DNA from: Bacillota bacterium
Lineage (GTDB): Bacteria; Bacillota; Clostridia; DSM-8532
DNA: 39,215 nt
Assembly: GCA_022702935.2 (NCBI GenBank)
Contig: JAKIML020000079.1
Location: 1 to 39,215, forward strand
Direction of reading: 5' to 3'
Each line of letters begins with the position of its first letter. The first letter of the stretch is position 1. The position numbers were made by a program, and so were the translations under genes. The notes below the pieces were generated by a model. It searched no databases. It had not been told where the DNA came from and saw nothing but the letters and a program-made list of their open reading frames with translations. Below, in pieces: positions 7,091 through 15,895 of this stretch.

Positions 7091-8185
7091 ATGAAGGAGA
7101 ATCTGGAGCTATGGCTGAGGCTTAGCCTTATTGAAGGCATGAGTGCCCATAAGAAATTTGCGCTGGCAACCCAGGTGGTTGAACTGTCGGAAAAAAGCGA
7201 TTTTGATATAGAAGCAATCCTTTGCGCTCGCTTGTCTCAGCAGCAGTATAAGCTCTTTCAGAGCGAAAAACTGAAGAGTGATGCCCTGTATATTATGGAG
7301 CAGTGCAGAAAGAAACGGATCAAGGTATTATCCCTTTTTCATGAGGAATATCCGGAAATGCTCAAATATATCCATGATCCTCCGCTTGTGCTGTATATGC
7401 GCGGCAGGCTGCCTCAGATGAATGGGATTGCCCTGGTGGGCTCACGAAAGGCCTCGGGCTATGGCATTGAAACAGCCGTCAAGCTCTCCGGTGAGCTGGC
7501 CCTGTCAGGCATCCTGGTGGTCAGCGGCATGGCCAGGGGTATTGATACGGCAGCCCATTGCGGGGCGCTGAATGCCAATGGTGAGACGGCCGCCGTTCTG
7601 GGCTGCGGGGTGGATATTGCTTACCCGCCTGAGAATCGTCAGCTTATGGAACGCATTATTGAGTCGGGTGCTGTTCTGTCTGAATATCCGCCGGGAACAC
7701 CGCCGGCCACATTTCATTTCCCCAGCCGAAACCGGATTATCAGCGGTATGACCTTGGGTACAGTGGTGGTGGAGGCCGGGCTTAAGAGCGGATCATTAAT
7801 CACCGCTCATTGTGCCATGGACCAGGGACGGGATGTCTTTGCCGTTCCCGGAAACATCACCCATTACAACAGCATGGGCACCAATCGCCTTATTAAGGAC
7901 GGAGCAAAAATGGTTCTTTCGGTAGACGATATCCTGGAGGAACTTAACTTTGGCATTTCTCCCATGAAGCGAAGCAAAGGAAAAAGAAAGGGCAGGGACG
8001 AGGCACTCAGCCCATCAGGAAGGAAAATCATCAATGCCCTGAAGCTGGAGGATCTCTATGATGAGGAGCTCTCCATAAAAACAGGGATAGAATCACAGGA
8101 GCTCTATGAGCTTCTGCTGGAGCTGGAGCTTAAGGGCATGATTCAAAAAAGCATCAACGGCCAATACAGGCTGGTGGATTTGTAA
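7091..8185 (+). CDS. dprA: DNA-processing protein DprA
   Basis: DprA binds incoming single-stranded DNA and loads RecA during transformation. The 364-residue protein has a SAM-like N-terminal part, then the Rossmann-like DprA core with VGSRKASGYG, VSGMARGIDTAAH, AVLGCGVDIAYPPEN, and a C-terminal winged-helix (DML1-like) domain at about residues 305-364. GGGGGAG stands 6-7 bases before ATG 7091; an alternative ATG at 7073 would overlap the comM stop but has a weaker site. Operon with comM. Family assignment is firm; actual competence of this organism is not shown by the window. Confidence 0.93.
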   Translation: MKENLELWLRLSLIEGMSAHKKFALATQVVELSEKSDFDIEAILCARLSQQQYKLFQSEKLKSDALYIMEQCRKKRIKVLSLFHEEYPEMLKYIHDPPLVLYMRGRLPQMNGIALVGSRKASGYGIETAVKLSGELALSGILVVSGMARGIDTAAHCGALNANGETAAVLGCGVDIAYPPENRQLMERIIESGAVLSEYPPGTPPATFHFPSRNRIISGMTLGTVVVEAGLKSGSLITAHCAMDQGRDVFAVPGNITHYNSMGTNRLIKDGAKMVLSVDDILEELNFGISPMKRSKGKRKGRDEALSPSGRKIINALKLEDLYDEELSIKTGIESQELYELLLELELKGMIQKSINGQYRLVDL

Positions 8186-8233
8186 TCATTAACTTGTCTG
8201 CTTTTTACTCATAAATCAGCCCCTTTGACATAC

Positions 8234-8261
8234 ATATCAAACAGCCTCGGAGTCATACAAT
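8234..8261 (+). promoter_or_regulatory. Sigma-E-like sporulation promoter upstream of the PdaB-like gene
   Basis: ATA (8234-8236), 17 bases, then CATACAAT (8254-8261). This fits the mother-cell sigma-E consensus as usually written (ATA, 16-18 bases, CATACANT). The leader to ATG 8294 would be about 26 bases. A TTGACA at 8225-8230 has no sigma-A -10 at proper distance. Confidence 0.55.
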
Positions 8262-8293
8262 TCAACAGAAGCACATGTTCTGGCGAATGTGTC

Positions 8294-9061
8294 ATGAAGA
8301 TTTTGTATATCCGGAAGCAGTACATTATTCCCATTCTCGCAGCCATTGTTCTCATCTTTGTTTTGCTGAATATCCTGTTTGCCAGGCAGTATGCCGTACA
8401 GGCATCGGGACAGTACAGGGAGGATATCCCTATTTATTCAGTGGATACCGATGGCAAGAAATGCGCCATCACCTTTGATTGCGCATGGGGGGACCAGGAT
8501 ATTCCCGAAATTCTGGATATCCTGGACAAATATCAGGCCAAGGCCACTTTCTTTATTGTGGGGCTTTGGGCTGAGAAGTATCCCAATACTGTCAAGCTGA
8601 TTGCCCAACGCGGCCATACGGTGGCCAACCATGGTTACTCCCACGCTCATATGGCGCAGATACCCGAGTCAAAAATTGAGGAGGAGATTCTTCGCTGTAC
8701 TGAGGTCCTGAAAAACCTGACAGGATGTGAGATAACCCTGTTCAGGCCCCCCTATGGGGAATACAATGCATCCACCATCAAGGTGGCAAAAAGGCTGGGG
8801 TACCAAACCATCCAGTGGGATGTGGACTCCCTGGACTGGAAGAAAAATCTATCGGCCGAGGATATCTACAAGCGCGTTACCCAAAAGGTCAACACGGGCT
8901 CCATCATTTTATTTCATAACGATACCCTGCATACTGCCAAAATCCTTCCCGATATCTTAAAGAACCTGACTGAGAACGGCTATTCCTGCGTTTCGGTAGA
9001 GGAGCTTCTTATTAAGGGCAATTACAGAGTACGGTATGATGGCCGCCAGATGAGGGAATAA
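8294..9061 (+). CDS. pdaB: PdaB-like polysaccharide deacetylase (sporulation type)
   Basis: A carbohydrate esterase 4 (NodB-fold) protein of 255 residues with an N-terminal transmembrane anchor (about residues 10-30), so the enzyme domain faces outward. NodB motifs are present: TFDCAWGD (motif 1, in the variant form seen in PdaB-type proteins), NHGYSHAHM (motif 2, His-x3/4-His metal ligands), RPPYGEYN (motif 3), WDVDSLDW (motif 4) and LFHND (motif 5). PdaB proteins act on spore cortex peptidoglycan. No clear Shine-Dalgarno precedes ATG 8294; I chose it because the anchor starts right after it. The upstream sigma-E-like promoter supports sporulation expression. Confidence 0.8.
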   Translation: MKILYIRKQYIIPILAAIVLIFVLLNILFARQYAVQASGQYREDIPIYSVDTDGKKCAITFDCAWGDQDIPEILDILDKYQAKATFFIVGLWAEKYPNTVKLIAQRGHTVANHGYSHAHMAQIPESKIEEEILRCTEVLKNLTGCEITLFRPPYGEYNASTIKVAKRLGYQTIQWDVDSLDWKKNLSAEDIYKRVTQKVNTGSIILFHNDTLHTAKILPDILKNLTENGYSCVSVEELLIKGNYRVRYDGRQMRE

Positions 9062-9377
9062 GTGCATGGTGAGCAGATATTGGCATATATTTCTGAAAAA
9101 GATGTTTAAGCCCCTATAAATTTGGTGAAATATATTATATGATTCAATATAGAGAGACAGAAGGGTTTTTAAGCCCTTAAATCCTTAAGAGTCATAAGTT
9201 TACGAATGAACAACTGCTTTGAGGGCAGGATATTGTAAAAAGTCCTAAATGAAAGTCCTCTTAAGGCCGAAGGATATTGATGAAAGATTGCTTCTAAACG
9301 AACTTGTTAATGAATACTTATTATCAGGCAGCATGTTCGATAAATACCAAAGACTTTGAGAGGAGTTGGGGTGTCCA
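9062..9377. other. 316-base intergenic region with one possible small ORF
   Basis: The region lies between the PdaB-like gene and the SSB-like gene and is more AT-rich than its neighbours. It holds a weak hairpin (AAGGG/CCCTT near 9160-9178) and several short repeats of CTTAA/TTAAG, but no terminator with a clean T-run and no convincing sigma-A promoter. The second half contains a 36-codon ORF listed separately. Confidence 0.5.
9249..9359 (+). CDS. Possible 36-residue small protein
   Basis: ATG 9249 opens a 36-residue frame ending at TGA 9357-9359, just before the Shine-Dalgarno of the SSB-like gene. The peptide begins MKVLLRPKDIDERLLLNELV and is rich in Leu and charged residues in a helix-compatible pattern. 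No ribosome-binding site is visible. It could be a small protein, a leader peptide controlling the downstream pair, or chance. Confidence 0.25.
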   Translation: MKVLLRPKDIDERLLLNELVNEYLLSGSMFDKYQRL

Positions 9378-10031
9378 ATGTCTGGAAACACAGCTTTAGA
9401 TAACAACATAGTAAGTCTCGCTGGAAAAGTGATTTCCAGCCCGGAGTTCAGTCATGAAGTATATGGAGAAGGTTTTTACATAGTCTACATCCAAATACCT
9501 CGGTTAAGTGAAACCTATGATAATATTCCGGTAATGTTTTCAGAGCGTTTGGTACGCCCTGAATCTATTAAGGAATCATGTTATTTATCGGTAGAAGGTC
9601 AATTTAGATCTTATAATAACTTTAACAACACCAATGGGCATAAGCTTATGCTGACCGTATTTGCCAGAGAAATAGAGATATCTCAGGAGGAGGTGACGCA
9701 CAAAAATCCGAATCAGATATGCCTCAACGGATTTGTTTGCCGTAAACCAATGTACAGGACAACACCTTTTGGTAGGGAGATAGCAGACATCCTTCTGGCC
9801 GTCAACAGGGCCTATAACAAGTCGGATTATATTCCCTGCATCGCATGGGGGAGAAATGCCCGCTATGCAGCAACCTTTGAGATAGGGGATAATATTCGGA
9901 TTTGGGGCCGTATCCAAAGCCGTGTCTATCAAAAGAAGATTTCGGAGGATCAGGTTGAGGAGAGGGTAGCCTACGAGATTTCCGTATCAAAAATGGAGGC
10001 TGTCAAGGAAAACAACAATAAGAAGGAATGA
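9378..10031 (+). CDS. Tandem OB-fold SSB-like protein
   Basis: A 217-residue protein with two OB-fold halves. The second half (about 115-207) resembles SSB: LNGFVCRKPMYRTTPFGREI, then DYIPCIAWGRNARY and GDNIRIWGRIQSR, the pattern of SSB beta-strands 1, 3 and 4. The first half (about 8-105) repeats the plan weakly (VSLAGKVISSPEF, PVMFSER, SVEGQFRSY). Ordinary SSB has one OB fold and an acidic DDDIPF-type tail; here the tail is basic and acidic mixed (KENNNKKE), so this is not the main replication SSB. AGGAG (9361-9365) supports ATG 9378. It is followed 18 bases later by a small P-loop protein. Confidence 0.7.
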   Translation: MSGNTALDNNIVSLAGKVISSPEFSHEVYGEGFYIVYIQIPRLSETYDNIPVMFSERLVRPESIKESCYLSVEGQFRSYNNFNNTNGHKLMLTVFAREIEISQEEVTHKNPNQICLNGFVCRKPMYRTTPFGREIADILLAVNRAYNKSDYIPCIAWGRNARYAATFEIGDNIRIWGRIQSRVYQKKISEDQVEERVAYEISVSKMEAVKENNNKKE

Positions 10032-10049
10032 GAAAGGGGATCGATACCC

Positions 10050-10463
10050 ATGATAAAGGTTGTATATGGTAACAAGGGTGTAGGAAAAACAAAGTATCTC
10101 GTAGCAAGTGCAAATACGCTGGTCAAGGACTGCCATGGTGATGTGGTCTTTATCAACAGAAGCAATTCGCTCGTTACAGATCTTAAACATGAAATAAGAT
10201 ATGTCGATATCACAGAATTCCCTGTTTCAACGTTGAACCAACTTGGAGCCTTTATATGTGGAATGATTGCCGAAAATTATGATATTAACACCATCTTTGT
10301 GGACGGTCTGGCAAAATATGAGGGCAATACCGATGAATACCCCCAGTTTTTTGAAAAAATGAAACTGTTATCTGAGAAATTCAATACGCGATTTATTTTC
10401 TCAACAAGCGGAGATATCAGTAGTATTCCCGAATTCGTTAACAAGGAGTACCTGCTCAAATAG
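10050..10463 (+). CDS. Small P-loop NTPase-like protein of unknown function
   Basis: A 137-residue protein starting almost at once with a Walker A-like YGNKGVGKTKYL (residues 6-17) and a later hydrophobic strand ending in Asp (NTIFVDGL, near residue 88) that could be Walker B. RFIFSTSGD resembles a sensor strand. It is about half the size of a full RecA or AAA domain. AAAGGGG precedes the ATG by about 10 bases. It shares an operon with the tandem-OB protein and ends at a terminator, so a single-stranded-DNA-related role is suggested by context only. Confidence 0.6.
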   Translation: MIKVVYGNKGVGKTKYLVASANTLVKDCHGDVVFINRSNSLVTDLKHEIRYVDITEFPVSTLNQLGAFICGMIAENYDINTIFVDGLAKYEGNTDEYPQFFEKMKLLSEKFNTRFIFSTSGDISSIPEFVNKEYLLK

Positions 10464-10476
10464 AATAATGAAAAGC

Positions 10477-10509
10477 AAAAGGGGTTTGCTTGGTGCAAAT
10501 CCCTTTTTT
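10477..10509 (+). terminator. Intrinsic terminator after the SSB-like/P-loop pair
   Basis: AAAAGGGGTTTGC (10477-10489) pairs with GCAAATCCCTTTT (10495-10507), with one G-T pair and a 5-base loop, and runs into six T. Confidence 0.85.
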
Positions 10510-10567
10510 AATGCAGTTTTGTGTATCAAAGTGTCAAGACATTTACTAACTGGCATGAAACATGTAC

Positions 10568-10573
10568 TATAAT
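10568..10573 (+). promoter_or_regulatory. -10 element (TATAAT) before priA
   Basis: A perfect TATAAT lies 39 bases before the priA start, after the upstream terminator. No good -35 stands at 16-18 bases, so only the -10 is claimed. Confidence 0.4.
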
Positions 10574-10612
10574 AATGAACTACAGGTTTGCAGGTCAGAA
10601 GGAGAGAGAAAC

Positions 10613-13048
10613 ATGCGCTTTGCCGCCATAGCCCTGGCAGAAGCCACCAGGAGCTTTGACAAGCTTTATGATTATACACTGTCCGAATCGGACAGTGTTA
10701 AAGCTGCGCCCGGAATGCGTGTTCTGGTTCCCTTTGGCAGGAGCAACAAGCTCCAGTCTGCATGGATTATCAAGGTATGGGATGGGGAGAAGAATGAGAA
10801 ATACAAGGAAGTTTATCAATTAGTCGATGATGAGCCCCTGCTTCCACCCGACCTGATTAAGCTGGCCGAATGGATGAAAACCCGATATTTCTGCACCTGG
10901 GGAGATGTGCTTCGCGTCATGCTGCCGGCAGGTGCTAATCTCATGCGAAAAAGGCTGCTCATGGCAAGAAGCGGAATGGACCTCCAGGGACTGAACCAGC
11001 AGGAGCAGGAGATCTTTCATAAACTTTTGGAAAAACCGGAAGGCATATCCGAGCAGGAGCTTATTGCTGACGATGATGGCCAGAAGCTTCTGCAGGGGCT
11101 CATTCAAAAGGGATATATCGAGATTGACGAATCCTTTAGTCAGCGAATTACTGAAAAAACCATCAAGGCTGTGGTTCCGGCCATTGATAAGGACGAATTT
11201 TTCGCCCTGGTTGAGGAGGGAAAGGTACGGAGCATCCATACCATACGGGCCATGGAGGCCCTCTTTGCAGAAGAACTCTGTTCCTTGCAGGATCTTCTTT
11301 TAATACAGGGCGTCACCCATTCCACCATCCGCAGCATGGCCAAAAAGGGATGGGTAACCTATTGTGAGATTGAAGTGGAGCGTGATCCCTTCAGTCAATG
11401 GGACACCGAGCGGGATGAACCTCCTGTGCTCACCCAGGAGCAGCAGGGGGTACTTGATGACGCCCTGCCGCTTTTGAAACTGAAGAAGCTAAATGAACTG
11501 CTGCTTTTTGGTATTACCGGAAGCGGCAAAACCGAGATTTATCTCAGGTTGATTGAAGAAACCCTTAAGTCTGGCCGAAAGGCCATTGTCCTGGTGCCTG
11601 AAATCTCCTTAACACCCCAGATGACCCGCCGCTTTACGGGACGGTTCGGCGGAAGAGTGGCCATACAGCACAGCCGGTTATCCCAGGGAGAACGCTATGA
11701 CCAGTGGCGAAAGATACGCCAGGGTGAGGTGGACGTGGTCATTGGTGCCCGTTCCGCTGTTTTTGCGCCTTTTAAGGATATCGGCGTAATTATCATCGAC
11801 GAAGAACATGAATTAACCTATAAGTCAGAGAACACGCCCAAGTATGATGCACGGCAAGTGGCAAGAGCCCGGTGCAACATGCATGGGGCATTATTGGTCA
11901 TGGGATCAGCAACCCCTTCTGTGGAGACCTTCCATAGGGCCAAGCAGGGCAAGATACACTTTAAAACCATGAAGCATCGCCCCAATACGCTTCCCCTGCC
12001 CCAGGTCACCCTTGTGGATATGCGTGAGGAGCTTAAGGAAGGCAATCGAAGCGTCCTCAGCCGGAAACTGGAGGAGGAGCTTGTGAAGGCCAAGGAGGCG
12101 GGGGATCAAAGCATTCTGTTTCTCAACCGCAGGGGATATGCTTCCTTCCTGCTTTGCCGGGACTGCGGCTTTGTGGTGAAATGCCCTTATTGCAGTGTTT
12201 CACTCACAGTCCATAAGCATGACAGGCAGGCCATATGCCATTACTGCGGTTATACCCAGAGGATACCCGACCATTGTCCGACCTGTAACAGTCTTAATAT
12301 CAGGGAATTTGGCTCGGGGACGCAGAGGGTTGAGGAGGAACTGCTGAGCCACCCAGCCCGTTTTTCGGTGCTGCGTATGGATTTGGACACAACAGGGGGC
12401 AAGCATGGCCATCAGAAGCTTTTGAACGCTTTTCGAAACCGGGAGGCCGATATTCTCATTGGTACCCAGATGGTTGCCAAAGGCCATGATTTTCCCCATG
12501 TGACCTGTGTGGGCATCTTATCGGCCGATGCCTCCTTGTTCAACAGTGATTATCGTTCCAGCGAAAGAACCTTTCAGCTCATTACTCAGGCCTCGGGACG
12601 GGCAGGCCGTGGCCAGAAAAGCGGAAGGGTCATCGTTCAGGCCTATAATGTGGATGATTATGCAGTACGGGCGGCATTATCCCAGGATTACGAGGCCTTC
12701 TTTGACAAGGAAATAGTCATGCGTAAACAGCTTCTGGCACCGCCTTTTTGCCATATTGGTTTAATTGTTGTGTCGGGAGAGAATGTTCATGATGCCAGAG
12801 AGAGTCTGGAACGCATTAAGACCCATATTCTTTCAGGTTATACCGGGAATGGGGGCTTCCAATGCTCCGACATTTTGCCGTCCCCTGTGTTTATTGTGAG
12901 AAACAGAGCCCGGTGGCGGGTGATTATTAAGATGGCCTCCATCAATCAGCTTGTAGGACTGATGAACCAAGTGGTTGACAGCTTTGCCAAGCTCAGGATT
13001 CCCGGAACCGATGTGAGTGTGGATATCGATCCCTCGGGCATGGTATAA
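10613..13048 (+). CDS. priA: Primosomal replication restart helicase PriA
   Basis: PriA recognises stalled forks and D-loops and reloads the replicative helicase. The 811-residue protein shows the N-terminal 3'-end-binding domain, helicase Walker A GITGSGKTE (from residue 300), Walker B IIIDEEHE, and a zinc-binding insert of eight cysteines in four CxxC pairs (CRDC, CPYC, CHYC, CPTC). Helicase motifs V-VI (GTQMVAKGHDF, TQASGRAGR) are intact. GAAGGAGAG precedes ATG 10613; an upstream in-frame ATG at 10562 overlaps the -10 box and is rejected. It heads the set priA-def-fmt, a common Firmicutes order. Confidence 0.97.
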   Translation: MRFAAIALAEATRSFDKLYDYTLSESDSVKAAPGMRVLVPFGRSNKLQSAWIIKVWDGEKNEKYKEVYQLVDDEPLLPPDLIKLAEWMKTRYFCTWGDVLRVMLPAGANLMRKRLLMARSGMDLQGLNQQEQEIFHKLLEKPEGISEQELIADDDGQKLLQGLIQKGYIEIDESFSQRITEKTIKAVVPAIDKDEFFALVEEGKVRSIHTIRAMEALFAEELCSLQDLLLIQGVTHSTIRSMAKKGWVTYCEIEVERDPFSQWDTERDEPPVLTQEQQGVLDDALPLLKLKKLNELLLFGITGSGKTEIYLRLIEETLKSGRKAIVLVPEISLTPQMTRRFTGRFGGRVAIQHSRLSQGERYDQWRKIRQGEVDVVIGARSAVFAPFKDIGVIIIDEEHELTYKSENTPKYDARQVARARCNMHGALLVMGSATPSVETFHRAKQGKIHFKTMKHRPNTLPLPQVTLVDMREELKEGNRSVLSRKLEEELVKAKEAGDQSILFLNRRGYASFLLCRDCGFVVKCPYCSVSLTVHKHDRQAICHYCGYTQRIPDHCPTCNSLNIREFGSGTQRVEEELLSHPARFSVLRMDLDTTGGKHGHQKLLNAFRNREADILIGTQMVAKGHDFPHVTCVGILSADASLFNSDYRSSERTFQLITQASGRAGRGQKSGRVIVQAYNVDDYAVRAALSQDYEAFFDKEIVMRKQLLAPPFCHIGLIVVSGENVHDARESLERIKTHILSGYTGNGGFQCSDILPSPVFIVRNRARWRVIIKMASINQLVGLMNQVVDSFAKLRIPGTDVSVDIDPSGMV

Positions 13049-13049
13049 T
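13041..13049 (+). promoter_or_regulatory. Extended -10 motif at the priA/def junction
   Basis: TG-G-TATAAT (13041-13049) overlaps the priA stop codon and could drive def separately. No -35 is evident. A hairpin lies just downstream. Confidence 0.35.
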
Positions 13050-13057
13050 GATTATAG

Positions 13058-13079
13058 ATTCATTGGCCTGGCAATGAAT
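13058..13079 (+). repeat. 8-bp perfect inverted repeat in the priA-def gap
   Basis: ATTCATTG (13058-13065) and CAATGAAT (13072-13079) flank the 6-base spacer GCCTGG. There is no T-run, so it is not a terminator. It could be a leader hairpin or an operator for the downstream def-fmt operon. Confidence 0.5.
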
Positions 13080-13108
13080 AGAAGAACTTTTGATATAAGG
13101 AGAAGAGT

Positions 13109-13573
13109 ATGGCCATTCTTAATATTGTTCAAAAAGGTGATGAAACCTTAAGAAAGCGTTGTAAGGAAGTTAAGGAGATCAATGACAGAGTCCTTGAGAT
13201 TCTTGATGATATGAAGGATACCCTGTACAGCAGCGGAAACGGTGTTGGCCTTGCTGCTCCACAGGTAGGCATATTAAAGCGCCTCGTTGTCATTGATGTG
13301 GGAGAAGGGCTTTTAGAGCTCATTAACCCGGTCATCGTGGAGCAGGAGGGCGAACAGAATGAGGTGGAAGGCTGCCTGAGCATTCCCGGTGTCTATGGCA
13401 GAGTCAAGCGCCCTGCCCGTGTGGTTGTAGAATACACCGACCGAAACGGCAAGAAGAAGCGCAAAGAGGGGACCGGTCTTTTGGCCATTTGTTTCTGCCA
13501 TGAGCTGGACCATCTGGACGGTATACTGTTTGAAGACAAGGTCAATGAGTTTGTGGAAATAGAGAAGGAATAG
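13109..13573 (+). CDS. def: Peptide deformylase
   Basis: It removes the N-formyl group from new proteins using a metal ion. At 154 residues it is a short type. The three signature motifs are complete: GNGVGLAAPQ, EGCLSIPG (metal-ligand Cys), and CHELDHLDG (HExxH-type ligands and catalytic Glu). AAGGAG precedes the ATG. It sits 5 bases before fmt, whose product adds the formyl group that this enzyme removes. Confidence 0.96.
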   Translation: MAILNIVQKGDETLRKRCKEVKEINDRVLEILDDMKDTLYSSGNGVGLAAPQVGILKRLVVIDVGEGLLELINPVIVEQEGEQNEVEGCLSIPGVYGRVKRPARVVVEYTDRNGKKKRKEGTGLLAICFCHELDHLDGILFEDKVNEFVEIEKE

Positions 13574-13578
13574 GATCC

Positions 13579-14547
13579 ATGAAGATACTGTTTATGGGGA
13601 CCCCCGAGTTTGCAGTCCCTTCATTGAAGGCACTTTATGACAACGGTTACGAGATAGTGGGCGTTGTCACTCAGGTGGATCGTCCCAAGGACAGGGGACA
13701 TACCCTGAAGGCTCCACCCGTAAAGGAATTTGCTCTGGCTCACCAAATCCCTGTATTCCAGCCCCTTAAGCTATCCAGGGAACCCGAGGTTGTCGAGGCA
13801 TTAAGAGCGCTTAAGCCCGATGTCACGGTGACCTGCGCCTTTGGCCAGATTTTGAAGCAGGATGTACTGGACATTCCCAAGTACGGGACCATCAATATCC
13901 ATGGTTCCTTGCTGCCCAAATACAGAGGTGCGGCACCTATTCAATGGGCCGTTATTAATGGAGAGGCTAAAACAGGCATTACTACAATGTTTACCGATAT
14001 TGGTCTGGATACGGGAGATATGCTGTTAAAGGACGAGATAGATATACCTGACGACATGACAGCAGGACAACTTCACGACATAATGGCTGAACTTGGCGCC
14101 CGGACGCTCATTAAGACCCTTAAGGCCCTTGAAGACGGCACCCTCAAAAGAATAAAGCAAAATGACGCTGAGGCAACCTACGCACCAAAGATCGAGAAAA
14201 ACACCGGGCATATTGACTGGTCTAAATCGTCCCGACAGATTCACAATCTTATTCGGGGAACTACGCCATGGCCCGGCGCCTACACTGGCTTAGCCGGAAG
14301 TCGAATGCGTATCTGGCAGTCACGCTGTTCGGACACACAGCCCCCGCACATCAGCTTATCTGAGCATCAAAAACCGGGAACCATTCTGGCCCTGGATAAT
14401 GCAGGCCTCTGGGTTAAAACAGGGGACGGGGTTCTGCTGATTACTGAAATACAAGTGGATTCCAGCAAGCGCATGACGCCCAAGCAATATGCCAACGGGC
14501 ATCAATTGAATGAAGGAATGGTATTAGGCTCCAATGAAGCATCCTGA
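13579..14547 (+). CDS. fmt: Methionyl-tRNA formyltransferase
   Basis: It formylates initiator Met-tRNA from 10-formyl-tetrahydrofolate. The 322-residue protein begins with MKILFMGTPEFAVPSL, contains the catalytic NIHGSLLPKYRGAAPIQ (Asn, His) and the later Asp-containing TGITTMFTDIGLDTGDML, and has the C-terminal OB-like tRNA-binding domain. GAAGGA supports ATG 13579. Its last 14 bases overlap the start of the next gene. Confidence 0.96.
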   Translation: MKILFMGTPEFAVPSLKALYDNGYEIVGVVTQVDRPKDRGHTLKAPPVKEFALAHQIPVFQPLKLSREPEVVEALRALKPDVTVTCAFGQILKQDVLDIPKYGTINIHGSLLPKYRGAAPIQWAVINGEAKTGITTMFTDIGLDTGDMLLKDEIDIPDDMTAGQLHDIMAELGARTLIKTLKALEDGTLKRIKQNDAEATYAPKIEKNTGHIDWSKSSRQIHNLIRGTTPWPGAYTGLAGSRMRIWQSRCSDTQPPHISLSEHQKPGTILALDNAGLWVKTGDGVLLITEIQVDSSKRMTPKQYANGHQLNEGMVLGSNEAS

Positions 14548-15895
14548 TAATAAACACAATGGTAAGGCCATAAAGGGAAGGCTACCATGGCTAATTGCCC
14601 TGGTCATCCTTTCCTTATTTCTTTGTTCCTGTTCCTCACAGCAGGGCAACACACCCACACCTCAACCACCGAATATGACCCATCAACCGGCCATAACCCC
14701 GGGGCCCCAGGATACGGTCACTCCTGAGGTTTCTCCTGTTCCCACACCTAAGGAGGAAAGCCTGGAGGAGAAGGTGGAAAAGCTTATGAATACATTAACC
14801 CTCGAGGAGAAGATTGGGCAGCTTTTTTTCATCGCCTCCCGCTATGACGGTACAGGAAGCCCACAGCTTTCCATGGATGAGGACTTGGAATTGATTTTAA
14901 AGCAATATAAGCCAGGGGGCTTTATCTTTTTCGCAGAAAACCTGCAATCTATTGATCAGACCGTTGCGTTCACAGAGGGGCTCCAGGCTGCCAGCAAAAT
15001 CCCCATGTTTATGGGGATCGACGAGGAGGGCGGAATCGTCACACGGCTAAACAAAGCTCCACAGCTTCACGCCACAGTAATGCCATCTCCCTATGACATC
15101 GGAAAGACGCATCAACCGGTCTATGCCTATGAGGCAGCCCATGCCATCAGCGAGGAAATCAAAAGCCTGGGCTTTAATTTGAACTTTGCCCCCGTGGCCG
15201 ATATCATTAACAATCCTCAAAACAAGGTCATTGGAAAACGGGCCTATGCCAGCGAACCCGACCTTGCCTCTAGAATGGTGGAACAGGCTGTCAAGGGCGC
15301 GTTGGATTGCGGAATTGTCCCGGTGCTCAAGCATTTTCCGGGGCATGGGAACACCAGCCAGGACAGCCATACAGGCGCAGCAGTGGTGGAGAGAACCTTG
15401 GAACAGCTTAAGGCCTCGGAATGGCTTCCTTTCAAGGCCGGGATGGATGCAGGGGCTAAAATGGTCATGACCGCACATGTTCTGACTCCCGGAGTTACTG
15501 ATAATAATCTGCCCGCCACCTTATCCAAACCCATACTGGATTATCTTCGCAAGGACTTGGGCTTTGACGGCGTCATCATAACCGACGGTCTGGAGATGAA
15601 TGCTATCTCGGCATTTTTCCCTGAAGATGAGGCCGTTGTACTGGCCATCCAAGCCGGCGTGGACATGCTTCTGCTGCCCAATGATTTGCCCCGTGCCTAT
15701 ACGGCCATTTTAAACGCCGTTCATGAAGGACGACTGTCCGAAGAACGCATTGATGAATCGGTGAAAAGGATTCTCATGCTAAAGTATGAATGGCTCATTG
15801 ATACACCCCGGCATGACTTAGATCCTGAAAAGACGCTGGGCTCGGAGGAACATAGAGCATTGGCCAACAAGATAAGAAAGGAAAGTACCCCATGA
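14534..15895 (+). CDS. nagZ: Glycoside hydrolase family 3 lipoprotein (beta-N-acetylhexosaminidase, NagZ type)
   Basis: A 453-residue surface lipoprotein predicted to cleave terminal GlcNAc from muropeptides or other glycans. The N-terminus has a basic segment, a hydrophobic stretch (18-30) and a lipobox ending at Cys33 (LCSC), then a Pro/Thr linker of about 40 residues. The GH3 domain carries KHFPGHGNTSQDSHTG (substrate Lys-His and the Asp-His acid/base dyad) and the nucleophile region VIITDGLEM. The gene overlaps fmt by 14 bases and queH by ATGA. Confidence 0.88.
   Translation: MKHPDNKHNGKAIKGRLPWLIALVILSLFLCSCSSQQGNTPTPQPPNMTHQPAITPGPQDTVTPEVSPVPTPKEESLEEKVEKLMNTLTLEEKIGQLFFIASRYDGTGSPQLSMDEDLELILKQYKPGGFIFFAENLQSIDQTVAFTEGLQAASKIPMFMGIDEEGGIVTRLNKAPQLHATVMPSPYDIGKTHQPVYAYEAAHAISEEIKSLGFNLNFAPVADIINNPQNKVIGKRAYASEPDLASRMVEQAVKGALDCGIVPVLKHFPGHGNTSQDSHTGAAVVERTLEQLKASEWLPFKAGMDAGAKMVMTAHVLTPGVTDNNLPATLSKPILDYLRKDLGFDGVIITDGLEMNAISAFFPEDEAVVLAIQAGVDMLLLPNDLPRAYTAILNAVHEGRLSEERIDESVKRILMLKYEWLIDTPRHDLDPEKTLGSEEHRALANKIRKESTP

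Noticed and set aside
8225-8230. TTGACA as a sigma-A -35 for the PdaB-like gene
   Set aside because: No -10 stands 16-18 bases downstream; the CATACAAT fits a sigma-E-like layout instead.
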